NCBI RefSeq assembly: GCF_000026145.1
Contig: NC_009445.1
Location: 6,943,001-7,007,000, forward strand
From: Bradyrhizobium sp. ORS 278
Lineage (GTDB): Bacteria > Pseudomonadota > Alphaproteobacteria > Rhizobiales > Xanthobacteraceae
Direction of reading: 5' to 3'
DNA length: 64,000 nucleotides
The translations under genes were made by a program, and so were the position numbers. Position 1 is the stretch's first letter, and each line of letters opens with the position of its first letter. Below the pieces are notes generated by a model, which saw only the letters and a program-made list of their open reading frames with translations, was not told the DNA's origin and did no database searches. Shown here one piece after another: positions 50,456-59,141 of the stretch.

Positions 50456-52993
50456 CTACCCCATCGCCTCCTTCACGAGTTCCTCGGCGGCTTCCGCCAG
50501 GAGCTCGTCGGCGGCCTCGCCATAGACGGATTCGCGGCCGATTTCCAGCATCACCGGCACTGCCAAGGGCGAGACGCGATCGAGCGGACGATGGGTGATT
50601 CGGCCCTCGATTCGCGTGAGCATATCACCGAGGCGGCGCAGATCGAGCAGGCCGGTGGCGGCATCGGCGCGCGCGGCGCGCAACAGCATGTGATCGGGCT
50701 GGTGCCGGCGCAGCACGTCGTAGACGAGGTCGGTCGAGAACAGCACCTGGCGGCGGGATTTCTCCTCGCCGGTGAAGCGGCGCGGGATCAGCCCGGAGAT
50801 GATGGCGCAGGAGCGGAATGTCCGCTTCATCAAGGCGGACTCCGCGAGCCATGCCTCGAGATCGTCGCCAAGCATGTCCGGATCGAACAGACCAGCGAGA
50901 TCGAGCCGGCCTTGGCTCACCATATGCGACATGTCGCCGAGCCCCCACACCGCCAGCGCATATTCATTGGCGACGAAGCCGAGGGGACGGGCGCGCGCGC
51001 GCTCCAGCCGGCGCGTCAAGAGCATGCCGAGCGTCTGATGCGCGAGCCGGCCCTCGAACGGATAGCAGACGAGATAGTATTTGCTGGAGCGCGGGAAGGT
51101 TTCCACCAGCAGCTCGCGCCGGGCCGGTATGCGCGACACGTCCTTCTGCAGCGCCAGCCAGTCGCGCACCTGCTCGGGCAATTGCCTCCAGGCCCGGTTA
51201 TCGTCGAGCAGGCCGCGCACGCGCTCGGCGAGATAGGTCGACAGCGGAAACTTGCCGCCCATGTAGGACGGCACCTTGGGATCGGCGTCGTTGGCGCGTG
51301 AGACGTAGACCTGGTCCTCGGCCAGCGCCTCGTAGCGCACGATCTCGCCGCCGAACACGAACGTGTCGCCGGGCGTGAGACCCTCGATGAAGTACTCCTC
51401 GATCTCGCCGAGCAGCCGGCCGCCGCGCGCGATCGCACCGGTCGTGCCCTTGCCCCCGCCGCGGGAGCGCACCAGCCGCACCTTCAGCATCGCCTCCTCG
51501 ACGATGGTGCCGACATTCAGGCGGTAGGTCTGCCGCACCTTGGGATTGGCGACGCGCCAGGCGCCTTTAGCATCCTGCTTGATCCGGGCGAAGCGCTCAT
51601 AGGTCTTCAGCGCGTAGCCGCCGGACGCGACGAAGTCGACGACATCGTCGAAATCGGCGCGCGACAGCAGCGCATAGGGCGCAGCGGTGATCACCTCGGC
51701 GTAAAGCTCGTCGCTGACGAACGGCTCGCCGCAGGCGCAGCCGAGCACGTGCTGCGCCAGCACGTCGAGCGCGCCGGTGCGCAAGGGCGGCGTGTCCTGC
51801 GCGTTGTCGGCGATGGCGTCGATCGCGACCGAGCATTCCAGCACCTCGAAGCGGTTGGCCGGCACCAGCACCGCGCGTGAGGCCTCGTCGAGGCGGTGAT
51901 TGGCCCGGCCGATGCGCTGCATCAGCCGCGAGCAGCCCTTGGGCGCGCCGACATTGATGACGAGATCGACATCGCCCCAGTCGACGCCGAGGTCGAGGGA
52001 GGAGGTGCAGACCACGCCGCGCAATCTGCCCGCGGCCATCGCGTCCTCGACCTTGCGGCGCTGCGCGACGTCGAGCGAGCCGTGATGCAGGGCGATGGCG
52101 AGGTTATCGTCGTTGATGCGCCAGAAATCCTGGAACAGCATCTCGGCCTGGCTGCGGGTGTTGACGAACACCAGCGTGGTCTTGTTGGCCTTGATCAGCT
52201 CGTACATTTCACCGAGCGCATGGCGCGCGGTGTGGCCGGCCCAGGGCAGCCGCTCGCGGGTGTCGAGCATCTCGACGACCGGCTGCGCCGCGCCGCCGGC
52301 CAACACGATGTCGGCCGCGGCCACGGCGCCCTGCGGCTGCGGCATCAGGAAGCGCGCCAGCTGCTCGGGCTCGGCCACCGTCGCCGACAGGCCGATCATG
52401 CGCATGTCCGGCGCCAGCCGCCACAGCCGCGCCAGCGCGAGCGACAGCAGATCGCCGCGCTTGGACGTGACCAGCGCATGCAGTTCGTCGAGCACGACCC
52501 GCTTGAGCGAGGAGAACAGGAACGGCGCGTCGGCGGACGACAACAGCAGCGCCAATTGCTCGGGCGTCGTCAGCAGGATGTCCGGTGGATAGCGCCGCTG
52601 CCGCTGCTTGCGCGAGGCCGGCGTGTCGCCGGTGCGGGTCTCGACCTTGATCGGCAGCCCCATCTCGGAGATCGGCGCATCGAGATTGCGCGCGATGTCG
52701 ACCGCAAGCGCCTTCAAAGGCGAGATGTAGAGCGTGTGCAGCCCGGCGGGGCGGGCGAGCGATCGGGCTGTCGTCTTCTCGCCGAGTTCGAGCAACGTCG
52801 GCAGGAACCCGGCCAGCGTCTTGCCGGCGCCGGTCGGCGCAATCAACAGCGCGGAGCGCTGTGCGCGGGCCTTCTCCAGCAACGCCAGCTGATGCGCGCG
52901 CGGCCGCCAGCCGCGCGCCGCGAACCATCGGGTGAAATGGTCGGGCAGCGCGGGGCTGTCGTCAGGCGGGACTGGTCGGCTGCGGGGCGGCAC
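50456..52993 (-). CDS. Ligase-associated DEXH-box DNA helicase (Lhr-like)
   Basis: An 845-residue helicase of TIGR04121 (Lhr family). Walker A is in IAPTGAGKTLAGFLPTL, motif II is VLDELHALVTSKRGDL, motif III region IGLSATVAEPE, motif IV-V TSSLDLGVDWGDVDLVINVG and motif VI RLMQRIGRANHRL. The Lhr winged and beta-barrel regions continue to the C-terminus. The start is uncertain: an ATG-based extension to 53110 reads into the palindromic repeat at 53055-53173, so GTG at 52993 is proposed, without a clear ribosome site. It probably unwinds or translocates on damaged DNA. Confidence 0.92.
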   Translation of the reverse strand: MPPRSRPVPPDDSPALPDHFTRWFAARGWRPRAHQLALLEKARAQRSALLIAPTGAGKTLAGFLPTLLELGEKTTARSLARPAGLHTLYISPLKALAVDIARNLDAPISEMGLPIKVETRTGDTPASRKQRQRRYPPDILLTTPEQLALLLSSADAPFLFSSLKRVVLDELHALVTSKRGDLLSLALARLWRLAPDMRMIGLSATVAEPEQLARFLMPQPQGAVAAADIVLAGGAAQPVVEMLDTRERLPWAGHTARHALGEMYELIKANKTTLVFVNTRSQAEMLFQDFWRINDDNLAIALHHGSLDVAQRRKVEDAMAAGRLRGVVCTSSLDLGVDWGDVDLVINVGAPKGCSRLMQRIGRANHRLDEASRAVLVPANRFEVLECSVAIDAIADNAQDTPPLRTGALDVLAQHVLGCACGEPFVSDELYAEVITAAPYALLSRADFDDVVDFVASGGYALKTYERFARIKQDAKGAWRVANPKVRQTYRLNVGTIVEEAMLKVRLVRSRGGGKGTTGAIARGGRLLGEIEEYFIEGLTPGDTFVFGGEIVRYEALAEDQVYVSRANDADPKVPSYMGGKFPLSTYLAERVRGLLDDNRAWRQLPEQVRDWLALQKDVSRIPARRELLVETFPRSSKYYLVCYPFEGRLAHQTLGMLLTRRLERARARPLGFVANEYALAVWGLGDMSHMVSQGRLDLAGLFDPDMLGDDLEAWLAESALMKRTFRSCAIISGLIPRRFTGEEKSRRQVLFSTDLVYDVLRRHQPDHMLLRAARADAATGLLDLRRLGDMLTRIEGRITHRPLDRVSPLAVPVMLEIGRESVYGEAADELLAEAAEELVKEAMG

Positions 52994-53054
52994 CGGGGGA
53001 AGGTAGGCAGTCCGGCGCGGTTCGTCGAGGGCGGGACGGCAGCCTGGTCCTCCG

Positions 53055-53173
53055 CCGTCGTCCCGGCGAAAGCCGGGACCCATACCGCGCAGTCCATCGG
53101 TAAGGCGCAACTGCCAGTCATCGTTTCGCGGAAGCCGGTGGTTATGGGTCCCGGCTCAAGGCCGGGACGACAG
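53055..53173. repeat. Palindromic repeat, GTCGTCCCGG...CCGGGACGAC family
   Basis: The arms GTCGTCCCGGCGAAAGCCGG-GACCCAT and ATGGGTCCCGGCTCAAGGCC-GGGACGAC are near-perfect inverses and each is a hairpin. It fills the gap between the helicase start and the ABC transporter stop. The family is also at 15421 and 63323. Confidence 0.82.
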
Positions 53174-53189
53174 CAGAGGAAGCCGCGCC

Positions 53190-54419
53190 CTACTCCGTCA
53201 TCGGCTTCTCGGAAATGCTCCAGTCCTTGCCGTCGAAGATCGAGATGTAGAGCGTCTTCATCGGCGTGTAGTCGTCAGGCGTGTAGGCGAAATTGACGCC
53301 GTCGAGGAAGAAGGGCGAGTGGAAACCGGCCAACGTGGTGGCGTGCTTGAGCACGTTCTCGCGGGTCAGCGTGTCGCCGCATCGGCGCAGGATCTCGCCC
53401 ATCGACACCGCCTGGCCGTAGCCGGCATAGGCAATGGTGTTGTCGGGATCGATCGAGGGCAGATACTTCGCGCGCAAGGCCTCGAAGCCTTTCACATCCG
53501 GATCGTCCTTCCATTGCGGAACGCCGGCATCCTTGGAATAGCGGATGGCGACGATGTCCTTGGCGTTCTCGAGGCCCGCGGCCGACAGGATCGAGCGGCC
53601 GGTCGAGCCCGCCGACAACAGCTGCAGCGGCTTCCAGCCGAGCTCGGCCACTTTCCGGATCGACTGCGACGTCGCCTTGCCGGTGGTGATGTTGTAGAAT
53701 ACGTCGGCGCCCGACTTCGACAGATTGATCAGCTGTGAGTCGACCGTCGGCTCGGTGAGATCATAGGTCTGCTCCATGATCACCTGGGCCTTGCCGCCGG
53801 CATCGGCCAGCACCTTCTTGAACGGCCCCAGGAAGTCGCGGCCAAAATCGTCGTTCTGGTAGAGGATGCCGATTTTGGCTTCCGGCTTCACGCTCAGCAC
53901 GTGCTTGGCGAGGATGCGCGCCTCGGTCGGATACAGCGGCAGGCCGGCCATGGTCCATTTGTAGGTCTTGGGATCGTTCCACTTCGAGGCGCCGGTGTTG
54001 AGCAGCAGTTGCGGTACGCCTTTGGAGTTGAGGTATTTGTGCACGGCGGTCTGCGGCGCGGTGCCCAGCGAGCCATACAGCGCCAGCACCTCCTCCTGCT
54101 CGACCAGGCGCCGCGTCGCCTCGACGCATTTCGGCGCGCTGTAGGCGTCGTCCATGGTGAAGAACTTGACCTTGCGGCCGTTGATGCCGCCCTGCTCGTT
54201 GAGCATCTGGAAATACGCCTCGCCGACTCGGCCGAGCACGCCATACAGCGAGCCGGGGCCGGAATGCGGCACGGTCTGGCCAAGCTTGATCTCGGTGTCG
54301 CTGGCGCCGGCGTCGTATTTCTTCTCGGCCGCCCAGACGTAAGGCGAGGCGATCGTCGAGGCACCGATGGTCGCGAGCGCGGTGGCGCAGAAATCGCGCC
54401 GCGTCAGAGTCTTTTTCAT
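53190..54419 (-). CDS. ABC transporter substrate-binding protein (branched-chain amino acid type)
   Basis: A 409-residue periplasmic receptor of the LivK family. The N-terminus has a twin-arginine-like signal (KKTLTRRDFCATALATIGAS). The mature part shows the family pattern: IKLGQTVPHSGPGSLYGV, GGINGRKVKFFTMDDAYS, LALYGSLGTAPQTAVHKYL, and FGRDFLGPFKKVL. No permease or ATPase genes flank it, so it is an orphan receptor here. Its ligand is unknown. GGGAGAGA precedes the ATG at 54419. Confidence 0.9.
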   Translation of the reverse strand: MKKTLTRRDFCATALATIGASTIASPYVWAAEKKYDAGASDTEIKLGQTVPHSGPGSLYGVLGRVGEAYFQMLNEQGGINGRKVKFFTMDDAYSAPKCVEATRRLVEQEEVLALYGSLGTAPQTAVHKYLNSKGVPQLLLNTGASKWNDPKTYKWTMAGLPLYPTEARILAKHVLSVKPEAKIGILYQNDDFGRDFLGPFKKVLADAGGKAQVIMEQTYDLTEPTVDSQLINLSKSGADVFYNITTGKATSQSIRKVAELGWKPLQLLSAGSTGRSILSAAGLENAKDIVAIRYSKDAGVPQWKDDPDVKGFEALRAKYLPSIDPDNTIAYAGYGQAVSMGEILRRCGDTLTRENVLKHATTLAGFHSPFFLDGVNFAYTPDDYTPMKTLYISIFDGKDWSISEKPMTE

Positions 54420-54528
54420 TTGTTGTCTCTCCCTAGACTGATGGCATTTTTTGGCATCGGGAGACGCGCGGCAAGAGCGAAGTTGCCGCATGGAGCGCCG
54501 CGTGCAGCGCATTCAATAGCGTGTAGAC

Positions 54529-55455
54529 TCAAGTCCGGCTGGCGACCACCGCAAGTCCCCGCACCGGCAGCTGCTCCTCGGTGCGTGGCGAAGCCGGTTC
54601 GAGTTGCTTGAGCTGCAACCCGGCCGACGTCACAACATCGCGGATATATTCCGCACCATGGGCATAGCGTAGCCCCTTGCCCATGATCACGCCATCGCCG
54701 TCATACGTCTCGACCGTGAAGGCCACGAGCCCACCCGGCATCAGGACGCGGCGAGACTCCGCGAGCACCGGCATGAGATCACCGACATAGACCATCGCGT
54801 CGGCGGCGAGCACGAGGTCCGCCGAGCCGTCCGGCTGCCGCTGCAGGCCGGCCGTCATGTCGTCGACCTCGAGCGCGGCATAGAGACCGGTGGCGCGCGC
54901 CTCCGCGATCATGCCGGCGGAAAGATCGATGCCGATGAAGCTGTCGACGTTCTTGGCGAAGGCCGCGGCGCCGAGGCCCGTGCCGCAGCCGAGATCGATG
55001 GCGCGCTTGAAATAGGCCGGCTTCCTCTCCACGGCGCGCACCGCGAGCACAGCCTTGAACAGGATGTTCGGCGCCCGGTAGTTGAGCCGCTCGATCAGCT
55101 CGGCCTCGAAGCGCGGCGCGTATTGGTCGAACAGCGACTGCACATAGGCCTTGGGCATATCGGTGAGCGGCACGGCGCCGAGTTGCATCAGCCGTACGCC
55201 GGCGCCATGGCGGTCATCCGGATCGGCGGCCCGCGCGTTTTGGAACGCGGCGATGGCCTTGTCGGTCTCACCCAGCGCGATCCTGATTTGGCCCAGCTCG
55301 AACCACGCTGAGGCGAAGCTCGGCGCGACCTCGATGGCCTGCTCCATCACCTCGGCGGCCGCGGCCAGATCGCCCTTCAATTGCAGATCGCGGGCGAATT
55401 CGTAGCGGCGGTCGGCGATCAGATCGCCGGAGGAGAGGAAGACGCGGTGGGGCAT
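54529..55455 (-). CDS. TPR-containing class I SAM methyltransferase
   Basis: A 308-residue protein. An N-terminal TPR pair (about 15-80: AAAAEVMEQAIEVAPSFASA, ALGETDKAIAAFQNARAADP) is followed by a methyltransferase domain whose SAM motif is AIDLGCGTGLGAAAF. The next acid is in FIGIDLSAGMI and the motif IV region is SADLVLAADAMVYV. The TPR suggests a protein partner or substrate. The open frame continues upstream to 55497, but those residues come from a palindromic repeat, so 55455 is chosen. It has no visible ribosome site. Confidence 0.83.
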   Translation of the reverse strand: MPHRVFLSSGDLIADRRYEFARDLQLKGDLAAAAEVMEQAIEVAPSFASAWFELGQIRIALGETDKAIAAFQNARAADPDDRHGAGVRLMQLGAVPLTDMPKAYVQSLFDQYAPRFEAELIERLNYRAPNILFKAVLAVRAVERKPAYFKRAIDLGCGTGLGAAAFAKNVDSFIGIDLSAGMIAEARATGLYAALEVDDMTAGLQRQPDGSADLVLAADAMVYVGDLMPVLAESRRVLMPGGLVAFTVETYDGDGVIMGKGLRYAHGAEYIRDVVTSAGLQLKQLEPASPRTEEQLPVRGLAVVASRT

Positions 55456-55469
55456 CGGGGAACCATAAG

Positions 55470-55558
55470 TCGTCATGGCCGGGCTTGACCCGGCCATCCA
55501 TCATCGAACGAGTCATTCCAAATGATGGATGCGCGGGTCAAGCCCGCGCATGACGAGC
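55470..55558. repeat. Palindromic repeat, ATGGCCGGGCTTGACCCGGCCAT family
   Basis: The left hairpin is ATGGCCGGGCTTGACCCGGC and its CAT end; the right one is GATGCGCGGGTCAAGCCCGC with GCATGAC. Outer arms TCCATCATC and GATGATGGA also pair. It lies between the divergent methyltransferase and exonuclease genes. Confidence 0.8.
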
Positions 55559-55598
55559 GCAGGATGGGACCGGCTGAATTTTCCGACGCGAGACCTAT

Positions 55599-56645
55599 AT
55601 GACTCCCATGCGCCCGCAAGACATCCTGCTGCCCGTCCCCTCCGGCCTCTGCTGCAAGGCCGGCGGCTTCCATATCGATCCCGTCCGCCCGGTCGAGCGG
55701 GCGCTGATCACGCATGGCCATTCCGACCACGCCCGCGCCGGGCACGGCGCCGTGCTGGCGACGCAGGAAACGCTGGACATCATGCGGCTGCGCTATGGCG
55801 AGAACTTTGCCGGCAGCACGCAGGCGATCGGCTATGGCGAGGAGATCAAGCTCGGCGACGTCAAGGTCAGCTTTCACCCCGCCGGCCACGTGCTCGGCTC
55901 GGCCCAGATCAAGGTGTCCTCGGGCGGCACCTGCATCGTCGCGTCCGGCGACTACAAGGACGCGCGCGATCCGACCTGCGCGCCGTTCGAGCTGGTGCAA
56001 TGCGACGTGTTCATCACCGAGGCGACATTCGGCCTGCCGGTGTTCCGTCACGGCGACACGGCACTCGAGGTCAACAAGCTGCTGGCCTCGGTGGCGCTGT
56101 TTCCCGAGCGCGCGCATCTCGTCGGCGCCTACTCGCTCGGCAAGGCGCAGCGCGTGATCGCGCTGATCCGCGAGGCCGGCTACGACGCGCCGATCTACCT
56201 GCATGGCGCGATGGAGAAGATCACGCGCTACTATCAGCACAAGGGCATCCCGCTCGGCGAGCTCAGGCCGGTGAAGGGCGTCAAGAAGGCCGAGCTCGCC
56301 GGCACCATTACCTTGGCCCCGCCGAGCGCGACCTCCGACCTGTGGACGCGGCGCTTCCCCGATCCTGTCACCGCCTTCGCCTCGGGCTGGATGCGGGTGC
56401 GCGCCCGCGCCCGCCAGCGCGGCGTCGAGCTGCCGCTGGTGATCTCGGATCATGCCGACTGGGACGGGCTGACCGCGACCATCGCCGCCACCGGCGCCGG
56501 CGAGGTCTGGGTGACGCACGGACAGGAGGACGCGCTGGTGCATTGGTGTCAGACCAAGGGGCTCACGGCGCGGCCTCTCGATCTCGTCGGCTACGGCGAC
56601 GAGGAGGAGAGCGAGGTGGTGGCGTCGGAGGGGGCCGAGGCATGA
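55599..56645 (+). CDS. Ligase-associated DNA damage response exonuclease
   Basis: A 348-residue metallo-beta-lactamase/beta-CASP protein of TIGR04122. The metal motifs are HGHSDHARAGHG (HxHxDH), SFHPAGHVLGSAQI, IVASGDYKDARDP and the last histidine in LVISDHADWDG. The opening DILLPVPSGLCCKAGGFHID matches the family. Homologues in Pseudomonas degrade single-stranded DNA from the 5' end. Its stop overlaps the ligase start by 4 nt. Confidence 0.92.
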   Translation: MTPMRPQDILLPVPSGLCCKAGGFHIDPVRPVERALITHGHSDHARAGHGAVLATQETLDIMRLRYGENFAGSTQAIGYGEEIKLGDVKVSFHPAGHVLGSAQIKVSSGGTCIVASGDYKDARDPTCAPFELVQCDVFITEATFGLPVFRHGDTALEVNKLLASVALFPERAHLVGAYSLGKAQRVIALIREAGYDAPIYLHGAMEKITRYYQHKGIPLGELRPVKGVKKAELAGTITLAPPSATSDLWTRRFPDPVTAFASGWMRVRARARQRGVELPLVISDHADWDGLTATIAATGAGEVWVTHGQEDALVHWCQTKGLTARPLDLVGYGDEEESEVVASEGAEA

Positions 56646-58510
56646 ACCGCTTCGCCGAGCTGCTCGACCGCCTCGCCTATGAGCCCGGCCGCAACAACAA
56701 GCTGCGCCTGCTGACCTCGTATTTCCGCGAGGTCGAGGACCCCGACCGCGGCTACGCACTGGGCGCGCTGACCGGCGCGCTGTCGTTCAAGCACGCCAAG
56801 CCGGCGCTGATCCGCGACCTCATCGCCGCCCGCGCGGATCCGGTGCTGTTCGCCTTGTCGTATGATTATGTCGGCGACCTCTCCGAGACCGTCGCGCTGA
56901 TGTGGCCGAAGGGCGGGTCTCAGCAGCAGCACGTTTCCGGGCACCCCCCTCCCCAACCCTTCCCCACAAGGGGGGAGGGAGCCGAGTTGCGTGCTGCGCT
57001 CTCAGCTCCCCCGGCATCGACGAGGGACTCATCGGACGATCTCGTCGTTACAAACACCGCTCTCACCATTCCCTCCCCCCTTATGGGAAAGGGTCAGGGA
57101 GGGGGGTGTCCCACGGGTGGTCTCTCGACTCAGCTCCCGCCCGGCCACAACCACCCGCCGCCACCGACGCTCACCGAGGTCGTCACCACGCTCCGCACCC
57201 TCGGCAAGACCGAGATGCCGAAGCAGCTGGCGCGCTGGCTGGACGAGCTCGACGAGACCGGACGCTGGGCGCTGCTGAAGCTGGTCACCGGGAGCTTACG
57301 CATCGGCATCTCCGCGCGCCTCGCAAAGACCGCGGCCGCCGCGCTCGGCCACAAGGATCCTCATGACGTCGAGCTGATCTGGCCGGGCCTGTCGCCGCCC
57401 TATCTCGATTTGTTTGCCTGGCTCGAAGGCCGCGGCGACAAGCCGGTCAATCGCGACCCCGCGCCGTTCCGGCCCGTCATGCTGGCGCACGCCGTCGAGG
57501 ACGGCGACTTCGCCAACATGGCGGCCGCCGACTACATCGCCGAATGGAAATGGGACGGCATCCGCGTGCAGGCGGTCAGCGGCCGCGAGGCCGATGGCCG
57601 CATTGTGACGCGGCTGTATTCGCGCAGCGGCGAGGACATCACCGCGAGCTTCCCTGATCTCTTGCCGTCGCTGCATTTGCCCGGCGCGCTCGACGGCGAA
57701 CTGCTGGTGGTGCGCGACAGGCGCGTGCAGAGTTTCAACGTATTGCAGCAGCGGCTGAACCGCAAGGCGGTGTCGCCGAAGCTGATGAAGGAGTACCCGA
57801 TCCATCTGCGCGCCTACGACCTGCTCGGCGACGAGGACCATGATCTGCGCGAGCTGCCGTTCGAGCAGCGGCGCAAGAGGCTGGAAGGCTTCATCAAGCG
57901 TCTCGACGAGCCGCGTGTCGATTTGTCGCCGACCATCGCCTTTGCGAGCTGGGACGAGCTGAAGGCCGCGCGCGCCGATCCGGCCTCGGCCGGCGCCGGC
58001 GACGACGCGGAGGCAGTCGAAGGCGTCATGCTGAAGCGGCGCGATGCGCTGTATCTGCCCGGCCGGCCGAAGGGCCAATGGTGGAAGTGGAAGCACGATC
58101 CTCATATCATCGACGCCGTGCTGATGTATGCGCAGCGCGGCCACGGCAAGCGCTCGTCCTATTACTCCGACTACACATTCGGCGTCTGGACATCGGGCGA
58201 GGGAGGCGATCAGCTGGTGCCGGTCGGCAAGGCCTATTTCGGCTTCACCGACGAGGAGCTCTTGCAGATCGACCGCTTCGTCCGCCGCAACACCACGGAG
58301 AAGTTCGGCCCCGTCCGTCACGTCGTGCACGAGCCCGAGCAAGGCCTGGTGCTGGAGGTCGCCTTCGAGGGCCTGCAGAAATCGCCGCGGCACAAATCCG
58401 GTGTCGCCATGCGCTTCCCGCGCATCAACCGCCTGCGCTGGGACAAGCCACCACGCGACGCCGACCGGCTGGAGACGCTGGAGCGGATGCTGAAGAGCGA
58501 GACGGGGTGA
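56642..58510 (+). CDS. Ligase-associated ATP-dependent DNA ligase with in-frame repeat insertion
   Basis: A 622-residue ATP-dependent DNA ligase of TIGR04120 (PP_1105 type). The adenylated lysine is K303 in EWKWDGIRVQ (KxDG). Later nucleotidyltransferase motifs are YSRSGEDIT, GALDGELLVVRD, EGVMLKRRDALYLPG and the final GQWWKWKHDP, followed by the OB-fold. The N-terminal DNA-binding domain is split: after MWPKGG (residue 92) a low-complexity stretch of roughly 60-75 residues (to about residue 165) is encoded by the palindromic repeat at 56942-57108. The usual length is about 530-570 residues, so the excess matches the insert. Confidence 0.93.
   Translation: MNRFAELLDRLAYEPGRNNKLRLLTSYFREVEDPDRGYALGALTGALSFKHAKPALIRDLIAARADPVLFALSYDYVGDLSETVALMWPKGGSQQQHVSGHPPPQPFPTRGEGAELRAALSAPPASTRDSSDDLVVTNTALTIPSPLMGKGQGGGCPTGGLSTQLPPGHNHPPPPTLTEVVTTLRTLGKTEMPKQLARWLDELDETGRWALLKLVTGSLRIGISARLAKTAAAALGHKDPHDVELIWPGLSPPYLDLFAWLEGRGDKPVNRDPAPFRPVMLAHAVEDGDFANMAAADYIAEWKWDGIRVQAVSGREADGRIVTRLYSRSGEDITASFPDLLPSLHLPGALDGELLVVRDRRVQSFNVLQQRLNRKAVSPKLMKEYPIHLRAYDLLGDEDHDLRELPFEQRRKRLEGFIKRLDEPRVDLSPTIAFASWDELKAARADPASAGAGDDAEAVEGVMLKRRDALYLPGRPKGQWWKWKHDPHIIDAVLMYAQRGHGKRSSYYSDYTFGVWTSGEGGDQLVPVGKAYFGFTDEELLQIDRFVRRNTTEKFGPVRHVVHEPEQGLVLEVAFEGLQKSPRHKSGVAMRFPRINRLRWDKPPRDADRLETLERMLKSETG
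56942..57108. repeat. G/C-tract palindromic repeat inserted within the ligase coding sequence
   Basis: The left arm CACCCCCCTCCCCAACCCTT...AAGGGGGGAGGGA (56942-56980) is a close inverse of TTCCCTCCCCCCTTATGGGA...GGGAGGGGGGTG (57069-57108). The 88 nt between them are unique. The element is read through without a stop in the ligase frame. Confidence 0.85.
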
Positions 58511-58569
58511 GGGTTTGATTGGGATGCTGAACACCCAAATTGGCGAGACCCCGCATGGGCCACAAAGTC

Positions 58570-58604
58570 GCTCGTCATGCCCGGGCTTGACCCGGGCATC
58601 CATC
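58570..58604. repeat. Single arm of the ATGCCCGGGCTTGACCCGGGCAT family
   Basis: CTCGTCATGCCCGGGCTTGA followed by CCCGGGCATCCATC forms one perfect hairpin (ATGCCCGGG/CCCGGGCAT). It lies 60 nt past the ligase stop. Confidence 0.7.
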
Positions 58605-58762
58605 GCCTCGGCAGCAAAGCATCGGCAACGCCGGAACATTAAATGCCCGTAACCGGCTTGCGGCCGGAAGGCCAGTTCCCCACCTGCCCTGCCGTGCTCT
58701 ATAATCCCTGTACGAATCCGCCGGTGAACCGGCCTTCGAGATCCGGCCTTGGAGACGATGAC

Positions 58763-59071
58763 ATGTCGAACGACATCCGGGACTATCCGGCCCGCGCCCG
58801 CAGCTCGGATGGCCTGTATCGCTTTCTTGGCGGCTCGCCGGTTGCGGTGGCGTTCCGGCTGATCCTGCTGTCCATCCTGGTCGGCGTGGTGCTGTCGGCG
58901 ATCGGCTTCGATCCGCTGAACATCCTGCACAGCATCCAGCTGCTGTTCATCCGTCTCTACGAGCTCGGCTTCGACGCCTTCAACTGGCTGTGGCGCTACT
59001 TCCTGCTGGGCGCCGTGATCGTGATCCCGGTCTGGTTCCTGTCGCGGCTGTTCGCCCCGCGCGGGCGATAG
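58763..59071 (+). CDS. DUF6460-type small membrane protein
   Basis: A 102-residue protein with two hydrophobic helices: VAVAFRLILLSILVGVVLSA (about 34-53) and WLWRYFLLGAVIVIPVWFLS near the C-terminus. Between them is an amphipathic linker (LNILHSIQLLFIRLYELGFD). It matches a small family (DUF6460) common in rhizobia with unknown function. GGAGA lies 7 nt before the ATG at 58763. Confidence 0.83.
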   Translation: MSNDIRDYPARARSSDGLYRFLGGSPVAVAFRLILLSILVGVVLSAIGFDPLNILHSIQLLFIRLYELGFDAFNWLWRYFLLGAVIVIPVWFLSRLFAPRGR

Positions 59072-59141
59072 ATCGATTCCAGCCGCCGTATCGGCCGGCC
59101 TGATGCGTGCAGCTGGCCCGCGCTGCTGAAGACGGATAAGC

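Noticed and set aside
55456..55497. Extended N-terminus of the TPR methyltransferase (MAGSSPAMTTYG)
   Set aside because: These residues are encoded by a palindromic repeat and recur wherever such repeats are translated.
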